From: Chinchilla lanigera
Lineage: Eukaryota > Chordata > Mammalia > Rodentia > Chinchillidae
Direction of reading: 5' to 3'
DNA: 64,000 nucleotides
Assembly: GCF_000276665.1 (NCBI RefSeq)
Contig: NW_004955446.1
Coordinates: 14,218,264-14,282,263 of the forward strand
Shown here: positions 45,436 to 57,721 of the stretch, piece after piece
Numbering within the stretch: the first letter of the stretch is position 1
How the letters are laid out: each line of letters begins with the position of its first letter
Position numbers and translations under genes: made by a program
The notes under the pieces: generated by a model
Seen by the model: only the letters and a program-made list of their open reading frames with translations
The model's database searches: none
Told to the model about the DNA's origin: nothing

Positions 45436-48400
45436 CTTTATTCTGTCCCTTCCAATGTACTAGTCACAAAACTAAGATTTCTGCATCAGGTATTTCATTG
45501 TCTGAAGAAGTTCTTCTTTAGGTAAATTTAATATACAATTTTATGAAAATACCATCTTCCCAGCATGCTTTAAGATCCAGTGATTTCTGTTCCAAAGAAT
45601 GTCACCTTTTAGATTCGTTTAAAACTTGGATGACAACCAAATAATAATAGAAAACAGACATAGGGTCAGAATCAAAGACAATGACAATTTTTTGGCATTG
45701 TTTAGACAACATAATGACATTTCCTTTGTACTTTTAATTTATTTGTACTTCTAGTTTCATTTGCTTTAGGTTACAGTTACAAATATGAAGTTATATTGAC
45801 TGAGGGAGCTAAAATAATTTATAGTTCATCTAGTTCTAGAAAGGATTTCAGGTGACTTGAATCATAGTTAGCTAAGGAAATTTCTCTGCTCCTTCATTTT
45901 TCCTATGTGGCCAATCCTTGAGGCCAAAGACGGCCCTAGCCATCTTTATTTTTCCATCAGGGCCCAGCTGTCCTTGATGTGATAGGCAACCACTTGGCGA
46001 ATTCATTCCTGTGGAGATGATCTGGCAGAGTGCACAAATAAAAAGAATTCCTGGGAAGAGAATTCCGTAGATTCTATAGTTCACCAAATAATATAATCTC
46101 TTAGAGTGAAGGCTAGATGGAGTGATTGATGTTTAATATTCTATATGGGTTTACTAGATGGCCCTTTCCTTTTGAATTGTCAACTATCAATAAATCATAT
46201 TGAATGGGGAACATTTCTATTATTAAATCTGTCACTTGGTAAATATTTTCCAGGGCTAACAATGGTCCTTGTTGCACCCTTATAAAAAACTTTACTCTTG
46301 CCTTTCCATAAGGAAATGGGAGACACAGGTAAGCTGAGGAACAAGCACAGGGGACTGTTTTTACTTCTGGGTACTTCTTTTTATCTATCAAAAATTTTGT
46401 GGGTATTATTAGTTGTCTTTGGCCTGTGACCTTTTTAACCCATATTTTTTGGCATCTCTTACATGTACTTTGAGAAAGTAGAATACTTTATACACTTTTT
46501 AAAAATTTTTATAATACTTTTTACTTGCATGAGTGCTATAATTAAAATGGAAATTAAGATTCATTGCTACATGATACTTGAAACTATATGATCTGTGACA
46601 GTGCAAGGTGCTTTGTTGATAATTACAAAATAGCGGAGATTAAAAGATTATCTTTAGAACTATCAACTGAGATTTTAGTTCTACAACTCATTTGTATCAT
46701 TTCTATTTTACTTTATATTTAGCTAATATAGCATGGTTAAAATGTGAAGTTGTATTGACTTTTAGACAGATTATGTCACACATCTATTTTAAATTTTAGT
46801 TTCTGAAAATTGAAGAGATTAGAGTAAGTGATGTATGAGGACCCCTGAAACTTCAGCACCCTATCATCAACTGTATGGTATAGAGTATTTGGCCATTATT
46901 TCGGTTTTTCCACTAGGAGAGTCAAGTTATCTACATTTTTATGGAGCAGATGGAATTAGACTACAGCTTTCTCTTTTGTGCCTTTCTTAACTGGAGGCCA
47001 AATTCAGGGTAAATTCTATTAGGAGTCTTTGTGTAGCACTGTAAATGTTCTTCCTCAGCCACTTAAAGCAGGCCTAGAGGGGAAAGAATAGGCTTTTTCT
47101 GGAAGATCATTTTAATGACAAGGTATAGGGAAAAATCACTCCTCATTCCCAGTATAAAAGTTATGTTTTAGTTTCCTAAAAATTTCCAATAAGGAGAAGA
47201 AATAGCCAACACCAATCAAACTTTAGATGAAAGCACATACTAATCCAAACATAAGTTAAGTTTGGAAAACTTTAAATCTTTATTGAGTTCCTATCACAGT
47301 GAACTTCTAGATAAAAATCTCCAGAAAAGTTTACTATTTTTCAGGAAGATGTTGAATGGGAGGCTACATGGCTGTAAATGATATTCTAAGAGTTTTGAAA
47401 TCCGTAGATTACTTCTAAAAGACTAGTGATAGTATTTTTCCACTATAGAGAACAAATTTCCAATGAAACAATGAGTAGGATATCTGGTACCAAACAAGTA
47501 AAAATGAAAAAAATAAATGATACTATACGAGTGCCAATGTAATACACACCACTTACTCTTGCTTTTAGATGAACAATTTAAAGGCAATTTGACTAAATTT
47601 TTCTTCATGGGGTTTCATTTTTCCGATGCAAGTGATACGTGATGAACCATACAATATGTTCCAAAAGTGAGGCTGAACTGTAGAAGCCAGAGCAGAATTT
47701 ATCTTAATAACATAGACTTCCCAGAGGATCAAACAATATATTTTGGGCTTCTGCTGATTTCAGAAGAAATAAACTGGAATGTCCTTCTAGTAATGGAGAA
47801 CTATTACTTTTCACACATGGCTAATATACTTCATCTTTATTAAGTTACAGAAAAATTTCTAGATAACCTCTCAGATGTTCAATTGCTTTAGAATGTTCAT
47901 TGTTCTTCCCTCAATAAAATAGTTGTTAATAATTGGTAGAAAATGCTAATAAATTCTGTAACATATATTTCAGTATTGAAAATGGGATTCATTATGTTCT
48001 GATTATGTACTCCCTTCTCTTTAAAATGTAAGCATTCACATTTGGAATTAATGTTTTAAGTATGTGTTTATGTATTAATATTCATATTTTTAAAGAAATC
48101 TATAAATAAAAATGTTTCATGAATGGATGGGTGAATGGTTGTTTATCTCTCATAAAATAGGTCTTCTGTAGTCCTATAATCTGTTTTAATATTGTTTTCT
48201 ACTACACAAAGAAGACAAAATATTTAGAGATATCATTGCATGTTCTAGACGGTCTGATTTTTTGATTATTTTTCCTCAAAGGTTAAATACAATTATGACA
48301 GTTTATCTCATTAGAAGTTTAAGGACTTTGCAATCTCTCAAAGGCAGTTTTAAAAAAGGCCACTTTCTAAACTGTGGTCACTGAAATATTTACAACCACT

Positions 48401-48559
48401 TGTGTCTGGAGGGCAATTAGAATCAATATGTCATTGATTAGCAGTCTCTATATCCAGCAAACAGTTCGTTCTGACCTTGCCTCAAAGAGCAGAAGGGTGG
48501 CATACATTTATATTAGAATTTGAATGCTGATGGATAATTACAGTGTGCAAAAAGATTGG
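45436..48559. other. Unique AT-rich DNA, nothing recognised
   Basis: No exon, RNA gene or clear repeat. Confidence 0.45.
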
Positions 48560-48635
48560 AGTATAATAAATAAAGAAATTAGGCACAGATAGGTAGGCTG
48601 AGAAACTTACAACTGGACCAAGGTTACCAGAAATA
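48560..48635 (-). mobile_element. Possible MIR fragment
   Basis: 'ataaagaaattaggcacaga', then 'gctgagaaacttacaactgg' and 'accaaggttaccag' resemble a reversed MIR centre. Confidence 0.45.
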
Positions 48636-49394
48636 TCTTCTTAAAAATATTTATTAAATGAATCACAACGGAAAACTATTTTTTAAGAAACATATTCCCC
48701 AGTTTCTCTCCAGTTTCTAATTTTTAGTAGAAATAATTTGTGCCAGAGACTCTCCCAACCCCTCATCAGGGTCAGGCGGAGGAGAATTATATAGCTGAGT
48801 GACTTTGGTAGCAGGTGTTCATAGTGGCCCTGCTTGTCTCTGCAGAAAATTGCGCAGATTTGGTTGGTACCTGTAGTCATCAAATTGTGTTTGACTTTAG
48901 AGTGCTGGACTGATCTCAGTAATAGCTTCTTCTACTTGCAATGATCTTGTGGGTACAGAAAAGTCTTGATTGAATGTTATGTTGCTTGCATCTGCTTTGT
49001 ATAAGTGCTTTATTGCACTTGGAAAAAGTTCAAATGTTCAAAAGACCACAATTTTGACTACTCTAGATAGTCAAATGATGCTTTGGAACTTCAATAAATA
49101 ATAAGGAAGTGTTTAGTTTTTCAGGGATAATTGAAAAATGCCCCTCTTACTTACAGAAAATGTGGTTATTGTAAAGGGCACTCTTTCCTTTCTTCTCACT
49201 TTGAGCCAAAATACACATCACTCTGCTTTTATGGAGTTTCTTCACTCCTTCTTCTGCCAAATTACATCCCAGTCTCCTTGCAAAGCTATGTGTAAAGCAC
49301 GTATCCCTCGAGGAGCTTTCTGGACCACCAACCTCCAATCACTCTAGCAATACTCCTGCTGAATTTTTACATTTATGTTTTTAAGACAATCATT
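48636..49394. other. Unique DNA, nothing recognised
   Basis: Short open frames on opposite strands overlap here and have no domain. Confidence 0.45.
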
Positions 49395-49545
49395 TCTTCA
49401 TTAATTCATTTGACGTACATGTTGACCTTATGCTAGGCATACTTCTAGGCATTTGAGATATATAAGTCAACAAAATAAAGGGGTTTTCTCCCTCAAGACC
49501 TTATATTTTAGAAAAGAGAGTATGATGGTTAAATATAGATATTGC
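49395..49545 (-). mobile_element. L2 LINE fragment
   Basis: 'cattaattcatttgacgtac', 'ttatgctaggcatacttcta', 'ggcatttgagatatataagt' and 'caacaaaataaaggggtttt' match the reversed L2 3' region. Confidence 0.7.
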
Positions 49546-49999
49546 TGTGGAAGTATTTTTTGCATGTAATTAACATTTACATTAGTAGACTTAGAGCAAA
49601 GCATACTGCCCACAATAATGTGGGTAGGCCCATTTAATCAACTGGAAATTTAAGAAAAAAACACAGAAGGAAGAAGGAACTTTGCCTTCACATAGCCTTC
49701 AGACAATACTGGCAGCACTAATTTTTTCCTGATACCAGACTGTTTTGAAGAATTTGAACTTGTCACTTCCCAAAATTATGCAAGCCAATCTTAAAAGCAA
49801 AGAAGGAAAATGTGAGTTCATTTTTAGCCACCCCCTAACATGCACACACACATACACAGTGACACACAAGTCCTATTTCTACTGGTTTTCTCTGGGGAAT
49901 CCTGACTCAAAGGCAACCACACAATAAGTAAAATAACTAAAGAAATTGTACAATACATAAATGATGATAAGTGTGAAAGAATAAGATAAATAGGATAAA

Positions 50000-51660
50000 G
50001 GGACTGGGAACGTGGGGAACAAGAACTGGCCTGAAGGGCTGAAGCCTAGTCTAGAAGGAAAGATGTGAGGAAAGATCAGAGAATACTGGGAAAGTTAGTT
50101 CATATGGACAAAGATCATCTCAGGTGGAGCCACCACTGGAATAAATGTCCTAAGGTAGACAACTTGGGCAAGTAAGAAGGGAGAGAGGTAGACCCTGGGA
50201 CCCAGGATGGATCTGATGGGAGAACTGAGCCTACAGGGAAAGTGAGGAGACAGACTGCAGTGCAGAAAAAATGAGGCAGCAAACTGCACCTTCTCCCTGA
50301 CATTTGGCTTGAGGCATGAGAATGGAGGCTGGAATCTACAGAGATATGGGGGGTAAGGGGTTGACTCTAGAGGCCTCCAGGGAGAAATGCAGCAGTGGAT
50401 GCTGTGCCCTACAGCAGCTGGTGAGTGACTCCAGCTCATGTGACTTCTGTGTCCCCCGGAAAGGGAGCTTGGCCAGCTGCCATTTTAGGGAGGAGACAAA
50501 TGAACCTGGGACTTGGAGCAGCTGTAGGTTGGCTTGACCTCAGGGTTCCAAATGACTGGGTAAGGGACAACTGCAGGAGATGTCCGGGGTCAGACAACCA
50601 AGATCAGTTCAGTAAGAGACACCCAGAGTATTGCAGGCTGGACAACTCAGGATCCAACTCCACAATCAGAGACCAGTATCAGCCTGAACTTCTGTGGAGT
50701 TAAAAGCATCAGAATCAGCACCCCACTCTATTCCTACTGCAGGCTTGCTAAAATTATCCAGTGCCTCATTCTAATCCTGCTGCAGGCATCATGGGATCAA
50801 TGATCACAGGTCTGTGCTCTTTCTCCTTTGTCTACCAGTGACAATAGAGACATGCCCTGAATGGGACACTACCACAAAACTGTAAACACCAGAAAATAAC
50901 CATATGCTTAAAATCACAGAGAAGTCTTTGTTTTTTCCTTTTTTCTTTACTTTTGTTTTCTTTTCTTGATTGCTTTTGTTTATTCATGAGCATGAATATT
51001 GTTTTTTTGTTTGGTTTAGTTCTTGTTTTTGTTTTTTCCTTTTTTTCTTCCCTCCTGTTTTTTTTTTTTTCACCAGTTTCCCAGTTTGTGTAATCTCCCT
51101 TTGTCCTTGAGCCTTTCTTCTAATCCTTTCCTTTTCTTTGATTTCTCTTTTTATCCTCTTAACCATTTTAAATTTTCTCCCCTGAGGATAAAGTCACTTT
51201 ATTGAGGGGATATTTACTGTACATAGCTTTCTGACTTATTTTAGACTTCAAAATCTTGTACCTATGGTTAAAGGTGGCAAATTAATAGTTACACAGTTTG
51301 TCATTTTATAAACTGTACTTGATGCTGTTATTATTAATGGCTGTACCCCTTTAGCCAAGGTGACATAATTACTGTGATCAGTTGTTCTTCCTTGTATGCC
51401 AATACTGAGATTTTCTAGAGGATCACAAACAATACCATAGTCTAGTATCAAAGAACTGGGTGCTCGACCAAATAGGCAGCAATTTCTCAGCCCTAACAAT
51501 TTGAAGAGGAAGGATCTTGGGACAGATTCAAAAGCAAAAAGTCAGTTACCCCTAGAAGGCATCAATGAAAAGTAATCATTTCCTAAGGAGGTCTCAATCT
51601 GGCAATAAAGCTGATTGCCACAAGCTGTTTTCAAGCATCAATACATGAAAACACATTTTA
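50000..51660 (+). promoter_or_regulatory. Putative LINE-1 5' UTR/promoter region
   Basis: This GC-richer stretch (to about 50800) has no plus-strand coding pattern and lies directly upstream of the ORF1 remnant, as an L1 5' UTR should. A long T-rich/pyrimidine tract (50930-51180) follows, then AT-rich sequence. Family assignment is from position rather than a matched motif. Confidence 0.45.
50930..51180. repeat. T-rich/pyrimidine-rich tract
   Basis: Runs of T broken by CC and G, including about 14 consecutive T at 51058-51070. Antisense open frames here are lysine-rich artefacts. Confidence 0.7.
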
Positions 51661-51864
51661 AAAAATAGAAAATGAAAAACCATGGAACCAAGATACAAGC
51701 TGAAGCTTCAGCTCACCCAAGGCAAATCTAGGAGGCACTGAGGTAGAAGAAATCAAAAGCTGCCCAGCTGAACTTTCTAAAGTGGTAGCAGCAGAAGTAG
51801 CAAAGCAAATGAATTAGTCTCTAGAAAAAAATCAGAAATAATTACACAGAGAACTAAAGAACTG

Positions 51865-52760
51865 ATGACCATAACAAAAGACATGGTTAGTGAATCTAGA
51901 GTAGGTACAGATTTAAAAAATCAGAAGCTCAGAAGAGTGATGGAAATCATGAATGCCCAACATAGGAAAAAACTGGGTTCCATGAAACAAATTCAAACAG
52001 ATATACAGGAGATTAAAAATTCTATTGCAAGTATACACTGCAGAATCAATCAATATGAGGACAGTATATCAGATCTAGAAGACAGGTTTTTGGTTAGTAA
52101 TCATCAGATGAAAGACTTCTTAAAAATAGCAAGGGACCATGAACAATCAGTCCAAAAACTGCCCGATGATGCAAAGAACAATAACATAAGGTTGATTGGA
52201 ATCACGGAAAAAATGAAAACATAGGACAAAGGACATAAAAATCCTCCTCATAATAGTGGCAGAAAACTTCTCAAGCATGAAAAAAGAATTTGACCTACAG
52301 ATAAGTAAGGCATACTGCACACCATATAGCTATGATCAGAAAAAAAATTACAACAAGGCACACAGCAGTTAAAATTCCAAAATTCAACACAAGAACAAAA
52401 TATTAAAAGCTGTTAAATCACCCATCAGAATCACAGGAGACTTCTCACCATAAAACCTTAAGTCAAGCAGAGCTTGGAGTAAAGTATTTCAAGCCCTAAA
52501 AGAAAACATCCTCCAACCCAGACTGACGTACTCTGCAGAATTATTTTTCAAAACTGATAGAAGTATTTCCATGATAAAGAAAAGAAATAAGGTACATCCA
52601 TGATAATATAATAAGGTATTTCTATGATAAAGAAAACATGAGGAAATTCATGACCACCAAACCAGCATTCCAAAAAGTTTTGAAGGATATTCTAGAAAAG
52701 TACAACAATTCCATGAACCCCAACAGAATGAATCCCCTAGGCAAGGCAAGTAATTAAATA
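51865..52760 (+). pseudogene. LINE-1 ORF1 remnant
   Basis: An open stretch of 119 codons (51865-52224) encodes the coiled-coil part of ORF1p: heptad-like residues followed by an I-S-D-L-E-D-R segment and N-I-R-L-I-G-I near its end, the start of the RNA-recognition domain. The rest continues in other frames with stops (for example I-T-G-D-F-S near 52430-52450). A 53-bp-period partial duplication ('atgataaagaaaa' at 52571 and 52624) lies near its end. ORF1p normally trimerises and binds L1 RNA. This copy cannot. Confidence 0.8.
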
Positions 52761-52799
52761 GAGGGGAAAGAAAGTGAGCCAACAACAGGAAAATATTAT

Positions 52800-53608
52800 G
52801 ACAAAAATAAATCAATATATATCAGTAGTAATCATCAATGTAAATAGCCTAAATTCATGAATCAAAAGAAACAGATTGCCAGAATGAATCAAGAAACAAG
52901 GTCCAGCAATATGCTGCATACAAGAGGTACATTTAACTCAAAAAGGAATTCATAGAATAAAAGGTAAAGGGTAGAAAACAAAATTTTATGTGACAGGAAT
53001 CCAGAAAAAAGCAGGTGTAGCTATTCTATTTGTAGACAAAGTGACTATCAAGCCAAGGTTTATCAGAAGAGATAAAGAAGGTCATTACATACTTGTTAAG
53101 TTCTAACAGGAACGCACTTGTTTCTTCCAACAGGAAGAAATAACAATTATAAATATATATGCACCATATACCAGCAGACCCAAATATATAAAACAAACAT
53201 TAATGAATATAAAAAATTAAATAATCACCAATACAGTTGCAATGGAGACCTCAATACCCCACTATCACAAATAGATAGATTAACTAGACATAAAAAGTTC
53301 CCAAAGAAATATCAGAGTTGAACCAAACATTTAACAAATGGATTTAGTAGATATCTACAGCATGTTCCACCCCACAGCAGAATAGATATTAGTCTTAGCT
53401 GCACATGGGACTTTCTCCAACATAGACCACATAGAACATGCTTAAGTAAATGTAAAGGAGTTGATATTATCCCTTGCACATTATCAGATCATAGTGCAAT
53501 GAAATTGGAAATCAATGGTAAAAGATACCATAAAAACTGCATAAACACATAGAAATTAAATAACACACTCTTGAAAAAACAATAGGCCACAGATGAAATT
53601 AAAGAAGA
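52800..53608 (+). pseudogene. LINE-1 ORF2 endonuclease domain remnant
   Basis: AP-like endonuclease landmarks are readable: A-I-C-C-I-Q-E with the catalytic glutamate (52906-52926), I-I-N-I-Y-A-P (about 53145-53165), and L-S-D-H-S with the catalytic histidine (53481-53495). Frameshifts and stops separate them. The domain runs into the assembly gap at 53609. Confidence 0.85.
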
Positions 53609-54568
53609 NNNNNNNNNNNNNNNNNNNNNNNNNNNNNNNNNNNNNNNNNNNNNNNNNNNNNNNNNNNNNNNNNNNNNNNNNNNNNNNNNNNNNNNNNNNN
53701 NNNNNNNNNNNNNNNNNNNNNNNNNNNNNNNNNNNNNNNNNNNNNNNNNNNNNNNNNNNNNNNNNNNNNNNNNNNNNNNNNNNNNNNNNNNNNNNNNNNN
53801 NNNNNNNNNNNNNNNNNNNNNNNNNNNNNNNNNNNNNNNNNNNNNNNNNNNNNNNNNNNNNNNNNNNNNNNNNNNNNNNNNNNNNNNNNNNNNNNNNNNN
53901 NNNNNNNNNNNNNNNNNNNNNNNNNNNNNNNNNNNNNNNNNNNNNNNNNNNNNNNNNNNNNNNNNNNNNNNNNNNNNNNNNNNNNNNNNNNNNNNNNNNN
54001 NNNNNNNNNNNNNNNNNNNNNNNNNNNNNNNNNNNNNNNNNNNNNNNNNNNNNNNNNNNNNNNNNNNNNNNNNNNNNNNNNNNNNNNNNNNNNNNNNNNN
54101 NNNNNNNNNNNNNNNNNNNNNNNNNNNNNNNNNNNNNNNNNNNNNNNNNNNNNNNNNNNNNNNNNNNNNNNNNNNNNNNNNNNNNNNNNNNNNNNNNNNN
54201 NNNNNNNNNNNNNNNNNNNNNNNNNNNNNNNNNNNNNNNNNNNNNNNNNNNNNNNNNNNNNNNNNNNNNNNNNNNNNNNNNNNNNNNNNNNNNNNNNNNN
54301 NNNNNNNNNNNNNNNNNNNNNNNNNNNNNNNNNNNNNNNNNNNNNNNNNNNNNNNNNNNNNNNNNNNNNNNNNNNNNNNNNNNNNNNNNNNNNNNNNNNN
54401 NNNNNNNNNNNNNNNNNNNNNNNNNNNNNNNNNNNNNNNNNNNNNNNNNNNNNNNNNNNNNNNNNNNNNNNNNNNNNNNNNNNNNNNNNNNNNNNNNNNN
54501 NNNNNNNNNNNNNNNNNNNNNNNNNNNNNNNNNNNNNNNNNNNNNNNNNNNNNNNNNNNNNNNNNNNN
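53609..54568. other. Assembly gap (960 N) inside LINE-1 ORF2
   Basis: A run of undetermined bases between the endonuclease and RT domains. Long open frames spanning it are artefacts. Confidence 0.99.
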
Positions 54569-56690
54569 CATTTGACAAAATCCAGCACCCAAACCGGGCA
54601 TGGTCGTGCATGCCTGTAATCCCAGCACTTGGGAGGCTGAGGCAGGAGGATTGTTGTTGGTTTGAGGCCAGCCTGGGCTACAAAGTGAGCTCAAGGTCAG
54701 CCTGAACTGCTCAGTGAGATCCTGTCAAAAAAAAATCCAGCACCCATTAATGATAAAAACCCTAAAGAAAATTGGAATAGAAAGTCTTTATCTCAATCTA
54801 ATAAAATCTACCTATGACAAACCAACAGGCAATATCATACTAAACAAACAAAGACTGAAAGTGTTCACTCTAAAATCAGCAATAAGAAAATGATGTCCAC
54901 TGTTACTACTCTTGTTCAATATAGTTCTGGAAACATTAGCCAGAGCAATTAGACAAGAGAAAAAAAGTGAAGGGAATAAGAATAGGAATGGGAGAAGTTA
55001 AAATTATTATTTGCAGATGACGTGATACTTTATATAGAAAATCCCAAAAACTCCACCAAAAGACTCCTACATTTAACACCTGAATTTTTAGTAGTGCAGT
55101 GGGATATATAGTCAACACTGAAAGATCAGTAACATTCCTGTACACAAGTAAACTCAGTAAGAAAGAAATTAGTGAAATAACACCTTTCACAATATCAAGA
55201 AAAATGAAAAACTTAGGAATCAATCTAAGTAATGAAGTAAAAGACCTTTACAGTGGAAATTATAGTAGTCTAAAAAAAGATCTAAGAGGATATCAGAAAA
55301 TGGAAAGATACCCCTTCTTGGATAGGTAGTACCAATATGGTGAAAATGGCCATACTTACAAAATTGTTAGAAGATTTAAAGCAGTCATAATCAAAATACC
55401 AGTAGCCCACCTCACACTACTAGAGAAAACAACCCTAAAATTCATCCAGAACCAGAAGAGACCTAGATAGTAAAGGCAATTCTGGGCAACAAGGGCAAGA
55501 CAAGGGGGCATCACAACGCCCAACTTGAAATTATACTACAGAGCTACTGTGATAAAAATAGCATAGTACTGGCAAAAAAGCCAGACCTAAAGATCAATGT
55601 AATTAATAGAAGACACAGAGACAACTCCAAACACACTCAGCCACCTTATCCTTAACAAAGGACTACACACCTTCCCTTGAAGAAAGATAGCCTCTTTAAT
55701 AAATGGTGCTGGGAAAACTGGCTTTCCACGTACCACAGATTAAAATTAGGCCCACATCTTTCACCATGAACTAAGCTAAAATTGAAATGGATCAAACAGA
55801 TAAATATTAAAACAAAAACATTTAATCTGCTGAAAGATAGAATAGGTAAAACTTTTGAAGACATATGTAGCCAAAGACTTGATGAACAAAACCATGATCA
55901 CACAGGAAATATTATAAAGAATTGGTAACTGGGATTTGGTCTTATTAAAAAGCTTTTGCTCAACAGAGTAAAGAGACAACCCACACAGTGGGGCAAAAAA
56001 TTTTACTAGCTGTTCCCCAGGCTAATATCTAAAATATATAAAGAATTCAAAACAATCAGACCTCCAAATTTAGAGACCTGATCCAAAAATGGGCATCTGA
56101 AATAAACACTTTCAGATAAAGAAGTACATACAGCAAATAAATATACGAAAAAAGTTCAACAACACTAATCATTCAACAGATGCAAATTAAAATAGCACTG
56201 AGATTCCATTTAACTCCAGAAAGAATGGCTACCATCAAGAAATCAATCAATTACAAATGCTAGCAGAGGTGTGGACAAAAAGGCACACTTCTCCACTGTT
56301 GGTGGGAGTGTAGAGTGGTACAACCAATATGAAAATCAGTAAGGAAATTCCTCAAAACACTAAAACTAGAAGTTCCATTTGACTGAGTTATTCCTCTTCT
56401 TGGTATCTTCCCAAAAGAGCTAAAATATTCTACCACAGCAATATATGCACACTTATGTTTATAACAGAATAGTTTGTAATAGCTAAATCTTGGAAACAGT
56501 CCATACGCCCATCAGTGAATGAATGGATAAAGAAAATGTGGTTTTTATGTAAAACGGAGTACTACTTTGCCATAAAGAAGGTTAAACTTGAAGTATTTTT
56601 AGGTAAATGGATGCACCTTGAGACCATACTTTTAAGTAAAATAAATCAGACACACATGTTTAAATATTACATTGTTTCTATTGTGTGAGA
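54569..56690 (+). pseudogene. LINE-1 ORF2 reverse transcriptase and C-terminal remnant
   Basis: RT landmarks are F-D-K-I-Q-H-P (split by the nested B1), I-G-I-E, and the catalytic loop L-F-A-D-D-V-I-L-Y-I-E-N at about 55007-55042 with both aspartates intact. Downstream comes the C-terminal region, including the stretch at about 56160-56240 and the final part at 56500-56690 that also occurs at 36976-37130. Several frameshifts and stops are present. Confidence 0.85.
54592..54731 (+). mobile_element. B1 SINE nested in LINE-1
   Basis: 'accgggcatggtcgtgcatg' head, 'cctgtaatcccagcacttgg', and the 29-bp internal duplication (ggccagcctg at 54666, ggtcagcctg at 54695). Target-site duplications AAAATCCAGCACCCA are exact over 15 bp (54577-54591 and 54732-54746) and made of L1 ORF2 sequence, so it inserted after the L1. 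Confidence 0.96.
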
Positions 56691-56734
56691 AACCCACAGG
56701 GTAAATAAAGACCAAAATCTATGATAGATACAGG

Positions 56735-56895
56735 GAAGTAGGAAGAAAATGTTCGAATGGGAATGAGGACAAGCAGAAGGGAGGAGAAAGGAAGGAAGGA
56801 AAAAATTGAAGGGAAAATGGAAAGAGCTTTTGAAATGCAGGAGGTGGAAAGGGGTTGAAAGAAGAGGAGGGGATGGGGAAAGAAGAAGAAGATAT
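56735..56895. repeat. Polypurine tract of LINE-1 3' UTR
   Basis: GA/GGA-rich sequence on the plus strand ('gaggagaaaggaaggaagga', 'agaagaggaggggatgggga'), a usual feature of L1 3' UTRs. The long antisense open frames here are its shadow. Confidence 0.75.
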
Positions 56896-56960
56896 GCAGG
56901 GCATACTACGTACAAGTACAAATTCCCTGTGATGAATGCCATCACAACTCTTTAATCTGT

Positions 56961-57594
56961 TCTTTACCACACCATCATATCAATCATAGGAATGTCTTGC
57001 TTTGTGTCATTTCTCTTCTGAAAATCTTCAATGAATGCCTGTTGTCCACAAGATGCCTCTAATGTGGGCAACTTGGCCAGGCAAGGCAATAGCTATCTGC
57101 AGCACTTTCCCTTTTTTGACACTCCTAGCTGGATGGATAAGAGATACTTTGCTCCCTCAGCTTTTTGGGGGCCAGTTGTAGTTGACTGATTTTTCGACAG
57201 TGAGATATAAAACTACTGGTGTATGCTGAGGAAAGCCTTTGTTTAATAAAAACAAAATGTGGTTGTTTCCTATCTTCTTCCCTATATCCTGTCAAGCTTT
57301 AGGTATAATGTCTAAAGCTTCTGCAGCTATCTTAAGACCATGAACAGCCAAAAAAGTACAAAATATCCTTGAGGATGACCGAGCAGAAGAAGAAAGGTCC
57401 TAGGGCATGAGAACTCTGTTGAACTGCTGACACAAACCTGACACTGCTTAATTCTGGTTTTTCTTCTTGTTGTTATGAAAACAGCAAATGCCTTTATGCT
57501 TTAATTAGGTTTTCCATTTCTTAAAAATAACATTACTGAGACTAAATCAGTTTGCTATTCAAATACCTACACAATCAGATTTGAAGCTGTCATT
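56961..57594. other. Unique DNA, nothing recognised
   Basis: No exon or named repeat. Confidence 0.45.
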
Positions 57595-57608
57595 TCATAC
57601 ACATTTTT

Positions 57609-57707
57609 TTTTTTTTTTTTTGGTTTTTCTCCGGTACCGGGAACCAAACTCACGACCTTGCACTTGCCAGGCAGGTGCTTTTGCCGCTGAGCTAAATCCC
57701 CAGCCCC
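57609..57707 (-). mobile_element. ID SINE (tRNA-derived), minus strand
   Basis: The plus strand shows the reversed ID: a T run, 'ggtaccgggaaccaaactca', 'cgaccttgcacttgccagg' and 'gctgagctaaatccccagcc'. Target-site duplications TCATACACATTTTT are exact (57595-57608 and 57708-57721). The T-rich side merges with the tail, so the left boundary has a few bases of play. Confidence 0.95.
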
Positions 57708-57721
57708 TCATACACATTTTT

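Larger units (their letters stand above)
50000..56960 (+). mobile_element. Nearly full-length, decayed LINE-1 with nested B1 and assembly gap
   Basis: The parts in order are: a putative 5' UTR (about 50000-51660), an ORF1 remnant (51700-52760), ORF2 endonuclease (52800-53608), the 960-base gap, ORF2 RT and C-terminal part (54569-56690, interrupted by a B1) and a purine-rich 3' UTR (56690-56960). Catalytic motifs are still readable (C-I-Q-E, S-D-H, F-A-D-D), but stops and frameshifts occur in both ORFs, so it is not active. The 5' limit is an estimate and no target-site duplication was found. Confidence 0.8.

Noticed and set aside
50984..51205. Lysine-rich minus-strand and phenylalanine-rich plus-strand open frames
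   Set aside because: Low-complexity translation of a T-rich tract on either strand.
53489..54705. Open frames of 330-400 codons across 53.5-54.7 kb
   Set aside because: Artefacts of the 960-base N run inside LINE-1 ORF2.
56667..56970. Overlapping minus-strand open frames rich in Ser, Pro, Phe and Leu
   Set aside because: They are the complement of the polypurine tract in the L1 3' UTR, low-complexity shadows.
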